A stretch of 64,000 nt of DNA from the NCBI GenBank assembly GCA_024362935.1, contig JANCRA010000025.1, forward strand, positions 12,426,936-12,490,935, given 5' to 3'. This stretch comes from Setophaga petechia (taxonomy: Eukaryota > Chordata > Aves > Passeriformes > Parulidae). The notes beneath the pieces are model-generated. The model was not told the origin of the DNA. It made no database searches and saw only the letters and a program-made list of their open reading frames with translations. The translations under genes and the position numbers were made by a program. This document shows, one piece after another, positions 54,624 through 64,000 of this stretch (positions are counted from its first letter, which is position 1; every line of letters begins with the position of its first letter).

Positions 54624-57600
54624 TGAACATGGCAGCACAACCCCCTGTATCAGCACCACTTACCTGAGCAAGGAGCTCCTTCTGCTTCTAGGTTGTTAAT
54701 TGTGGGGCTGCACTGATTCCCTTACAGTGATGTTCAGCTGCAGCATTGACAGGGATTGTTCTGGGATTGCTCCACTAGTAATGCATTTTAGAGCCCAATC
54801 ACATCCTGAGGTGCCAAAAAGAGAAATAACAGGGAGCTGTGTCTTCAGAAACTGCTTATTCCTCTTAGAAACACTTCTGTCTTTGAGCCATTTCTATGGA
54901 GAATGTTGAGATGAAGTCATTGTTTGTGCTTTAGAGCATAGCTGAGGTCAGGAAGAGGAGTATGGAGACACCAGGGTGGTGAAGTCTAGGGACAGTTGTG
55001 TATCTGTGGTGTGGAACTTGTAATTAGTGTTGAAAATTGCAGGAGAAGAAAGAAGGGAAGGAGCGAGTGGCAGATAATTGAACCTTTGGGGAGCATACAG
55101 AGAAACAATGTTGGCATGGAGCTAAAAGATTTACAGAACAGAGAAACAGTTGTTAGATAACTAGAAGCAAAAACATAACAAGAAGCAGAGATGCTCAGAG
55201 ATGTTTCTAGAGAGGGGTGAGCCAGGAGGAACAGGAGATGTGCATTAAGTGCTGCACTTGTATCAAAAGCTGCTTTTATCATGGGGGAGCATAGCCAAAA
55301 CAGAAAACAAACAGCAGCTCAAACAAAGCCAAAAAAGACTCCTGGCAAAGAGTCAGTTTCTTTGAAGTGGATATTCAGGGTAGGCTGGGAGAGATGTGTC
55401 CTGAAGCCAGCAGCAATGTCCAATATCCAAGGATGGTCCATCAGGCAGTGCCAGCTCCTGTCAGAGTCACCTCCACACACCCTGGGCCCTATTCCTGTCT
55501 CACCACCTCCAGCTCACCTGCTTTGCTCTCCCTGAAGGGCTGACCCCAGCACATTGCACACACTGAGGATGAGAGAGGTGGAAGGCAGGGCATGCACTCC
55601 TGTGACTTTTGATGCCTGAGAATCTGAGACTACAAGGCTGCTAGCAGACTTGAGATAAAAACAGTTATGTGAGATGGTTTTGAACATCACAGGAATCTTA
55701 TTCCCGAATATCTGTTCTTTCTGCAATGAATAAGTGATCCAAAATAAGTTATTTTAAGTATAGTGCAGAGCTATCGGAGTTTATGACTTCACTTTTTATT
55801 GCACATTCAGATTAATTTTGTTCCTTTAAACTGTAACTGTATTGTAACAGATCTGATCATGCCATAGTCATTTCCTTAAGCTCTTTCTCCAGAGACAAGA
55901 GCTTTTCTGTATCACAGCACAGTTCCATCAAGAAGTTTGTTTCTTCAGAAGTTGACAATGCTACTGTTAGCCTTTACTTTCACTTTTCCCTTCCCTCCAT
56001 TTTTGTACAATGCTCACTAGAGAAAAATGTGATTACTTATTTTAATATGCAACAAAGTACAGTTATTTTTCAAGCATAAGATTGTTCATTTAAGAAATGT
56101 GGACAACTTTCTGCTAAGAATACATCATTAAATTCTCATTCTTTAAACAAAGTTAAATTTAGATCTGTATTTATTACACACTTTTCTTACTATTTTTTGC
56201 CTTTTTTTGGAACACGTATAAAAATTTGGTTTATTTCTCTCATGCTGGATAAACCTCAAACTAACACACCACCAAAAAACTCAACAGTGTCATGCCCTCA
56301 TGAGAATACTGCCTTATAATAATTAAACTGCACAGAGTTTCCCATTTTTAGTTGTGTGTGTAGTGGTGTTGTCTGGCTATTGGCAGCTCTTGCTGTTTAC
56401 ACTGGAGGAATTATCCCTTGTTATTCAGGCTCAGATGATGGATGTGCATCTGTGGCCTCAGATGGGGTAGGAAGGAGGAACACAAGCATTGCATCCTCCA
56501 AAGCTGCACCATGGACCTCATCCCAGGGAGGCTGGGGAAGCCCAAGGACAGAGCCACTCACCAGGCTCCCACACCATGGGTTTGTTTCCAACTTGAGAAA
56601 AAAGTCTTTTCAGCTTTGCCATGGGGTACAACCCCTCTGGCTGTGCTTTCCCCGAATAAGAGAAACATCTGCAGCACAGAGCTGAAGGGAGATGGCACTG
56701 AAACCTTTATGAGACATTCCTATAAAGGAGACCTTCTCGTCCCTTGGTCCATCCCAGTTGTGTGCCAGGTGATAGCAATGTTTCTTGGTGCTGCCTGGAT
56801 GCTGGGAATGTGCTGTTCAGTGTTTGATACCCAGGACTATGGATGCTGCTCCAGCTGCCCAACCAGTGCCAGCAGTCTGCCAGTGTCAACCTGTCCCTGC
56901 TGGGACTCACACCACTGCTCTGTGTCCCTCAATGTCATTTAAAAGGCTTTTGGCACATTTTTAAAGCTAACGAACAGCAAGCAAGTATCCTTTTGCACAG
57001 CCTCACACTTAAGAAGGCTACTTCTAAATAGGGGTGTCAAAAAATAAAAATAAAAAGAATATCATCAATTTCAGCCTGAGAGTTTCTGTTCAAGGTCTGA
57101 CACAGCACAGGAACTGCACCTGTGCAGGAGTGGAGCTGTGAAGGAAAACAGTTGTCACCAATGACCCAACACCCCCATCACAACATTCCCTTTTTGGAAA
57201 GGGGTAGCTCTGGACTAGCTCCCCAGTTGGATACATGATGTACATGCCAGATGTTATCTCCCATTTTCCTTCACCGAGGAGGAATGAAGTTTGCAGCCTC
57301 CAAGACAGCTTGGTGATGTGAATGAAACCAACAGCATGGCAAGGACTCTGAGAAGTCACTTCAAAAGTTGCTTGAGACATATAATGAAGCAGCAGTTTCA
57401 CCCAGGGTGTTTGTGTAAACCTCTGATATCCTCTCGCCGAGGGGTGGGACGATGTAACATCGCATCTGCTCAGCTGCTTCAGAAAGCAGGTTCGGAGGCT
57501 TCACCAGCGCTCTTCCTGGCGCCGAGCGATGCACGTCCAATTACATACACCTGTTGCACCAGGCGAACGTTAAATGGATTCAGCTGTGAATCCATTGTGT

Positions 57601-57769
57601 GGCTCCAGCTGTGTGTAGTACCAGCGTGAATTTGAATCGTCCCCTCTCATTCTACTTCCCTCCCTGCAGAGGAGTTATCATCCCGATCCTCACCGGCGGG
57701 ATGCACCAACTCCAACACCACCAACACCAACGCTCCTGTGGCACGGAGAGCGGCTGTGAGGGGGGCTCG
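54624..57769. other. Intergenic DNA, CCDC77 to B4GALNT3, right part
   Basis: Non-coding DNA with gradually rising GC content toward the CpG island at the right. The open frames near 56350-56940 overlap in several registers and show no family resemblance or splice structure. Confidence 0.55.
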
Positions 57770-57975
57770 GAGCTTCCTCCGCCACTGAGACCGCTTTCAG
57801 TGGCCAGGGCGAGAGCGGAGCCCCCGGGGCGGAGGCAGGTGCGGGGGGCGGCGGCAGCGCGGGGCCGGGGCTGCCCGCGGGGGCGGGCGCTGCGCGCACC
57901 TGGGCCCGCCCCGCGGCGCGCACGGCGGCAGCGCCGGGGTCGTGCGGCCGGAGCGGCGGGGCCGGAGCCGGAGCC

Positions 57976-58008
57976 ATGGCCCGGGGCGGCGGGGGCCCGG
58001 CGCCCTGA
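57976..58008 (+). CDS. Upstream ORF in the B4GALNT3 leader (10 codons)
   Basis: ATG in a strong Kozak setting (GAGCCATGG) encodes MARGGGGPAP and stops at 58006-58008, eight bases before the main ATG. If the transcript starts upstream of it, it would likely reduce translation of the main frame. No known peptide function. Confidence 0.45.
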   Translation: MARGGGGPAP

Positions 58009-58016
58009 GCGGCGCC

Positions 58017-58158
58017 ATGCGGGGCCGGCTGCTGGCGCGGCTGCGGCGCCGGAGGCAGCTGCGGCTGCTGCTGGCTCTGGGCGCGCTCGCCCTCGGGCTC
58101 TGGGCCGCCTACCTGGAGCTGGTGGCGGCGGTCGGCGGCGGGGCTGCCCCGGAGCGCA
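58017..58158 (+). CDS. B4GALNT3: B4GALNT3 exon 1 (residues 1-47 and one base)
   Basis: Beta-1,4-N-acetylgalactosaminyltransferase 3 makes LacdiNAc (GalNAc beta1-4 GlcNAc) on glycoproteins in the Golgi. Exon 1 encodes a short basic cytoplasmic tail (RLLARLRRRRQ), a single membrane anchor (LRLLLALGALALGLWAAYLE) and the start of the lumenal stem. Human has [26 protein letters not shown], so LLLAL, GLW and YLELVA are shared. The donor is GTGAGT. B4GALNT4 is the main alternative, but position after CCDC77 fits B4GALNT3 as in human. The remaining exons lie beyond the window. Confidence 0.88.
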
Positions 58159-58214
58159 GTGAGTGATCCCCGGCAGCGGGGCCGGAGGGGACGGGAGGGA
58201 GCGGGGAGGTTCCG

Positions 58215-58345
58215 TCCTTCGCAGCCCCAGCACCCCGCGATCCTCGGGAGCCCCTGGGGCAGCCCGCGATCATTGGGCAGCCCGCGATCCTCGGGAGCCC
58301 TGGGACCCCCCGCGATCCTCGGCAGCCCCGCGATCTCGGCAGCCC
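58215..58345. repeat. GC-rich imperfect tandem repeat in B4GALNT3 intron 1
   Basis: CCGCGATCCTCGGGAGCC-type units recur about five times with changes, separated by G/C filler. It is simple-sequence expansion inside the CpG island. Confidence 0.75.
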
Positions 58346-61300
58346 GTGCGGTGCCCCCCGTCCAGACTGGCGGGGAGCGCGGATGAGCGCAGCCGCGGGG
58401 GTCGGAGCGCGGCTTTGGCTCCCGGGAGCGGCCGGGCGCTAGAGCTTCCCTTCCCTGCTTTTGGCCTGCCTTTTGGCTCTCACCCCCTCTCTGCCGGGAG
58501 ACCTACCCAAAGCTGACCGTGCTGGGACTATAGAGCTCGGAGCCGCGGCTTTGAGATGTCTGTCGTTCTTGGTGCGAACTTGTAAGGCAGCAGAGATGCT
58601 TTGAACGCGGCTTTGATGCGAGAAGTGGCTGCGGAGCAGGAGGGGATGCGCGCCCGGGAGAGGCGCCCTGCCCGCCCGGTAACGGGCTCGCTGCCTGCAA
58701 ACTTTCGGGAGTACAGCAGGGCTCAGGCAAAGTGCAACGAGCTACGCTTTGCTCTCTGAAGTAGAGGAAAATTCTGTCAGTGTCGTGTGGCTTTTTGAGG
58801 TTCTCTTTTTTGAGTTACAGAAGAGTTTCGGGTGGCTCATGGTTTGGTAAAAGCCTGTGATGTTGGTGCTGTTTATTAAACCATGTCAGTACTCGGTACT
58901 AATCTAATTTGAAAGGATGTTTAACTACATGTTAGTGTTTAACTGTTGATACTTTCCAGTATATTGGTCCTTTCATTATGTGTTATAAACCTCCTAATTT
59001 ATACTCCCACGAGTCAGGCTTGGTTTCAATCTTAAAGCTTTGGACAGTGGCTGTGCAAGGGGCACCATGAAGGACTACTCCCACAAAGTCCATTACAGGA
59101 CTTCAGCTTGTATATTTGTTCTATCTTATGCATGATATTAAGGCTAAAAAGATATATTTATTGTTCCAGCAGTGTAACAGGTCTGATTTCTTTGGCTAGG
59201 ATAAGTCTTCTAGTAATAATCCTCTTTTTATGAGAAGATGAATTACCCTATGAGTCTGCTTTGCATTACGTCTTTCATGCAATCTCACCATGCCTTTTAC
59301 TGTACATCACTTTGGCAAAACCCCACCAAAAATGCTTAGAGAAGATTTGTACAGGTGGGCAGAGGGCTTGTGTAGAAGCAAGGGAGAAAACAGCTGAGAA
59401 GGATTTAAAATAGTGGTTATGAGGAGAGAGGGGCTGAGTCAGGTGTTTGGGGTTGCATGGCTGATGGTCCTTTCACTGCCAGAAATGCAGAGGGAGAAGG
59501 AGGGTGAAGCAGAGATGTGCAGGAGAAAACAACTTTCTTAGTGAATTGGGTTATTCCTCTTTGCTCTAAGGCAGGGTTATTTTTACATCTCTGTTACAAA
59601 AGTCATTCTGTTTTAAGACTGGAAACAGTGAGATGACTGCAGTTACTACCAACCAAAACAGAACATGAGCAAAATAATTGCATTATATTAAAGTTCAATT
59701 ATGTAAAATTCCAGATTCTCGCAAATCCACCAGAGATGTTGCTGCTCATTGCAAACAGGAGGTATTTAAATGCCACTGGAAAGGGTGGGAGTGTGAAATC
59801 CTGTGGCAGGCAGTTCCTCATGGCTTAGCATCACAGAGGGCTGTGGTCACACTGGGCACTTGGTGTCATGTTTTCTTGGCCTTGCAGCCAGAATCCTGGA
59901 ACCTGCTAACAGGAGGAAGGTTAATCTGTGACCTTCCCCACCCTTCCTCTTGCCCTACTGCCTCTAAAAGCCTGTTTTGTTTTAAGAGAAATCAGAAATC
60001 CGAGCAGAAGACAAATAGTATTTGTTTTCTTTTGGCTCTTAAAACTAAGTAATATTTTCTTCTTTGGGGAGAAGGATGGCTGTGTTTGTGACTCCATGTG
60101 GTGACTCTTTCCTGGACCCTGGGAAGCTCAGGGAGGGAGTGACTCTGCAAGCAATGAATAGTTTTTGCCTTGTTTTCTGCATTGTTTTCTGTTGCATGTC
60201 CCAGGTGGGAGCCCTATTGTAAATCACTCCTGGGACCAATCAAGGGCTGCCACCCCAACTTAGCTGATGCAACAATTATTAATGATAAAATTCAAAAGCC
60301 CTTTATTGGGCAGTTTTTCTAGACAAAAGGCTCCTCCATTGGGGCCAGAAAGGTGAAAAGCTGTTGGGCTTGAAAGATCTAAAGGAGATCACTGTTTCCA
60401 TCTCCTGTGCCTGTAATGGAGTTTCTTGTTGCCTCACTAAAAGGCTTTATAGTACAGCCAGTGTATGGAAAGCCGAGTTTGTTTTTCTCTTTCCAGAGAA
60501 ATGAGTCTCCCTCTTGCAAAGCTGTAAGGACTCAGAGAAAATATTGCTCGTCCTCTCAGCCCTGCATGTGATGGAGCACAAGCCCCTGTGATGCCCCCAC
60601 AGCATCCCTGCTCTCAAGTCTGTGTCTTAGAGCAAGCCTCCAGGCATGGTGGATCCTCCTGAGCTTTGTGTTCCTCTCTTCCTCTTACCCTCCAGATCAT
60701 TGCTGGAGAGAGCAGATCAACACCCAGGGATGGCTGTTTGAGTAAGTGATGCTGAAAAATTGGGGCCCTGACTGTTCCCTCTTGAGGTGTTTGCAGCTCT
60801 GCTGTGCAGCAAAGTCAAGCAGATAAAAGAGTTTGGATAAAAGTGAATGAGGAGTTTAGGAGAATATCCTGTAATCATCAGCATCCATTGGCATTCGTGA
60901 TGCTTCATCACCATGTGCTGGGAGAGTCTCTGGCCTGAGGAAAGCTTTGCTGTAATGTTAAAGTGAAAGGTTGTGAGGGATCAGCCTGAGGTGCAGAACT
61001 CGTGCCTGGTATACACCATGGCTTGGCATTTCTGTGTGCCAGAGCTGATTGGGAAAGTTGAGCTTTCAGGGAGGTTGGGATGGGCTGGGCAGACACCGAG
61101 GAAAGTATGGGCTCTTGTGAGTGATGGCATTCCTTTGAAGGTGATGCTAAAATGAGTGGTTGGTCAGGTAAAGGAAAATAAGTTGTTTTTTTTCCTTGTG
61201 ATGTGAACGTATTAAGGTGATACTCTTCCATATTCTTTCCAGGGAGCCTTGCTGGCAGGAGTGTTTGCTCATGGGTAGGAGAGTGTTTCTGTTCTTGTGG

Positions 61301-62848
61301 GGTTTGCCTTCAGGTTCTTTTTACTTTTTAATTGAGCATGTTTGGCTGGTTTGCTGCTCAATAGGTGTTTATAGGAATCTTAAACATGTTTACAGCTGAG
61401 TGAGGAGAAACAAGCAGCCAGCTGTGAGCTGAAGATGGGCACGCTCTCCTCACGTGGAATGTGGCCTGTTGTCATCCAAAACAAGTTGTAACAGGCAGGA
61501 CACTGCCTCCCTGCCAGGAAACCCAGAGAGCTGGAGACAGTCTATTTACTGCTGCTGCTGACAGGCACTAACCTCTCTCCACTAGGAATGTTTTCCTCAT
61601 CTTTATGAGCTGCTACACAGCACACTTTGCTCCTGCTGGAGATGGGGAAACTTTATTATTTAAAGAGGTGTTGGGGAGGGAGAAAACACAGAGGTCTGGA
61701 GAGCAAGTCCTGCATCCTGCCTTTAGTGCTGTTATTCAGGGCAGGGAGAGGTCTTAGCTCAGGGAAAACACTCCTCCCAAAACACTGCCACTTCCCAGAG
61801 CTGCTGCAGTGCTGTTTGGATGGAAGAAGTGGTGGGTCTGACAACTCCTCCTGCTCCCTCTGTTTTTCCTCTTCTGTGCCCAGCAGTGCCTCATCTTGCC
61901 CCCTGTACAGAAGGGTATGACTGAGGGAGTGAGGCTGGTGTCAATGGGCCGTGTTTGCAGAAAAATCTTGTGTCAGCATAGTGAAAACACAGCCACATCC
62001 CTGAAGAAACCTGGAGGTGAGGTCATTCCCAGCCATTGCTGTGCAGAATCTGTTTTTTCTGCTGCAAAGACCATGGTATTTCAGGAGTCTATACATCATT
62101 TGCACTGATTTCTTTTATTGCAGGTTATGCTCAGTGTCACACTGAGCCAGGCACAGGTAAGGTGTTCAGGATTAAGTTGGAATCCTGGGAGGTGCAAGGG
62201 GTTGGGAGCCCCTTTCCTAACTTGCCCTTCCCAGCTGCTTTGACCTACCCCCATTCCTCCACATTTGATTGTTGTGAGTAAATAGCACTGGGAGTGTGTT
62301 ATCTTCCTATCTTGGATTGTGGTGGTGGTTTGTGTCTCCTTTAGGGCTTCAGACTGCTGCTTTGCTGAGTCAGGAGTGGACATTCCCACTCTCTGAAGTG
62401 GAAAATAGGAGGGTTCAGAAGAAACCAATAAAGAAGTCCTTATGGCAAGACTTCCAGCTTTGCAGTATGAGCATCTTCAGTATCCCTTTGCTTTCCCAGA
62501 ACATTGGCTTCTTATTCCTGCACCATGTGAGCTCTGCCCTTCAGGCATCCAGGCCACTACAGAGCAGTGCAAGTTGCCCAAATATTGATGTGAATGGGCA
62601 GGTGAACATGTTTGTTTGAGAAAAGTGTCTGCTAGGAAGGTGAAGTTGGACATTTAATGTAATGTATCAGCTTCCTACTGTTGCCTGTGCGCACACACCC
62701 CCTGAGGAGCACACCTACACCTGCAGGTTCATTCCCATGCTCACGGCTGGCTCCTGCAATCCCTCACACGCCATCTCTCCTGCCTGGGCACGCACGGTAT
62801 CGCTCTCCTGCTGAGCTCATTGCCCCCAAGGTTCCTCACTGCACGTGG
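58346..62848 (+). other. B4GALNT3 intron 1, left part
   Basis: About 4.5 kb without any exon that I recognise. Near 60270-60310 a complement AATAAAGGG segment with a palindromic-looking neighbourhood could be the end of an old LTR, but I cannot support a boundary. Confidence 0.55.
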
Positions 62849-64000
62849 GGAGAAATGGGGCCATGCGGTGTCTGAAAGGTGTATTTCCTCTCTGTGCAAA
62901 CTGCTAACCCAGGTATCCCCCTTAAAATACACCCTGCTGAAGGGAATATCTGTACCATGGAACCTGGATGTCGTGTTTGTGTGCTTAGGACACTGGTGAG
63001 GCAGCACCATTCCCAAAGCACATTGTGGGCCTATTGAAGTATGTATTTCCTCTCTGTGCAAGCTGTTCACCCAGGTATCCCTCTAAAAGCACCCTCTGCT
63101 GAGGGGAGTGTCTGTCATGAAGCTTCTATATGGTATTTCTGTGCTTGGAAGGACTTTGGTGAGGCACCACCATTTCCAAGCACATTGTGGGCCTATAGCT
63201 GTGAGGGGAGGGATGTCTGAAGTGTGTATTTCCTCTCTGTGCAAGTTAACCCAGCTATCTCCCTCAAAGCAGCCCCTCCTGAAGGGAATGTCTGTCATGA
63301 AACCTGCATGTGATGTTTGTGTGCTTAAGACACTGATGAGGCAGCACCATTCCCAAAGCACATTGTGGGCCTATTGAAGTATGTATTTCCTCTCTGTGCA
63401 AGCTTCACCCAGGTATCCCTCTAAAAGCACCCTCTGCTGAGGGGAGTGTCTGTCATGAAGCCTGGACGTGGTGTTTGTGTGCTTAGAAGGGCACTGGTGA
63501 GGCAGCACTGTGGCAGGCAGCCCCACTCCTAAAGCACATTGTGGGCCTGTAGCCGTGGGGAGAGGGATGTCTGAAGTGTGTATTTCCTCTGTGCAAGCTG
63601 TTAACCCAGCTATCCCCCTCAAAGCAGCCCCTCCTGAGGGGAGTGTCTGTGCCATGAAGCCTCCATGTGGTGCTTGTGAGCTTGGAAGGACACTGGTGAG
63701 GCAGCACCATTCCCAAAGCACATTGTGGGTCTATAGCTGTGAGGAGAGGGATGTCTGAAATGTGTATTTCCTCTTTGTGCTGTTAACCCAGCTATCCCCC
63801 TCAAAGCACCCCCTGCTGAAGGGAGTGTCTGTGCCATGAAGCCTGCATGTGGTGTTTCTGTGCTTAGAAGGACACTGGTGAGGCCTGTCTCAAAGCACAT
63901 TGTGGGTCTATAGCTGTGAGGGGAGGGGTGTCTGAAGTGTGTATTTCCTCTCTGTGCAAGTTAACCCAGGTATCCCCCTCAAAGCACCCCCTCCTGAAGG
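62849..64000. repeat. Tandem array, unit about 160-200 bp, running off the window
   Basis: GTATTTCCTC marks seven unit starts at 62881, 63043, 63226, 63383, 63580, 63764 and 63941 (spacings 162, 183, 157, 197, 184, 177). Each unit carries ACCCAG, a TATCCC block, GTGTCTGT, CATGAAGCCT and AAGCACATTGTGGG. Short units lack about 21 bp (the GCTGTGAGGGGAGGGATGTC segment); one long unit has an extra insertion. The array lies in B4GALNT3 intron 1 and continues past the right edge. Open frames on both strands here are repeat artefacts. Confidence 0.92.

Larger units (their letters stand above)
57770..58500 (+). promoter_or_regulatory. B4GALNT3 CpG-island promoter and first exon region
   Basis: A dense CpG island with long GC-only runs, centred on the B4GALNT3 start codon. 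There is no TATA box near the likely start. The promoter role is inferred from position and composition. Confidence 0.7.

Noticed and set aside
56356..56942. Possible small gene with a hydrophobic N-terminus
   Set aside because: Several overlapping frames, no family resemblance, no splice or promoter evidence. Probably chance in moderately GC-rich DNA.
57599..58233. Long open frames on both strands around B4GALNT3 exon 1
   Set aside because: High GC content removes stop codons. Only the frame from 58017 matches the glycosyltransferase anchor and has a donor at the right place.
62741..63900. Minus-strand open frames with repeated LPHQCP/EIHTSD-like text
   Set aside because: They are repeat-unit translations of the tandem array and not a repeat protein; unit lengths vary and break the frame.

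Overview
The window is vertebrate nuclear DNA, almost certainly from a bird and probably a songbird. Three protein-coding genes with spliced exons can be read directly. The repeats are CR1 LINE 3' ends and solo LTRs of avian endogenous retroviruses, the gene order equals human 12p13.33 (KDM5A, CCDC77, B4GALNT3), and the introns are compact. The bird assignment rests on repeat type and gene similarity; the songbird assignment is inference from the LTR types.

Positions 1-32588 (minus strand) hold exons 1-19 of KDM5A, a JmjC histone H3K4 demethylase. All 19 exons were assembled with matching splice sites and phases and give about 964 residues: JmjN, ARID, PHD1, JmjC, C5HC2 zinc finger and the start of the PLU-1-like helical region. 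The remaining 3' exons lie beyond the left edge. Introns carry several solo LTRs, a GC-rich minisatellite beside a CTCF-like motif, and short tandem repeats.

Positions 32589-37464 are the spacer between the divergent genes KDM5A and CCDC77. Each end is a GC-rich promoter: several ETS motifs on the KDM5A side, and a ZNF143-type motif with two inverted CCAAT boxes on the CCDC77 side. The roughly 4.9 kb between the start codons is nearly half transposable elements (CR1 copies, one reverse LTR, two same-family LTRs, one of them inserted inside a CR1 copy). The human pair starts almost back to back, so the bird spacer looks TE-expanded.

Positions 37465-49500 (plus strand) hold the complete CCDC77 coding sequence: 11 coding exons, 500 codons, a coiled-coil protein. 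One intron is of GC-AG type. Intron 3 begins with an LTR six bases after the exon and contains an LTR-in-LTR nest next to a CR1 tail.

Positions 49500-57770 are intergenic with one clear LTR-like element. A CpG island at about 57770-58500 contains B4GALNT3 exon 1 (plus strand; cytoplasmic tail and signal anchor of a type II Golgi glycosyltransferase), preceded by a 10-codon upstream ORF. The rest of the window is its first intron, ending in a tandem array with a period near 180 bp that runs off the right edge.

The genes are ordinary conserved vertebrate genes. I found no undescribed biological system. The points most worth a second look are structural: the TE-split divergent promoter, the nested LTRs, an in-frame retainable intron in KDM5A, and the higher-order tandem array.
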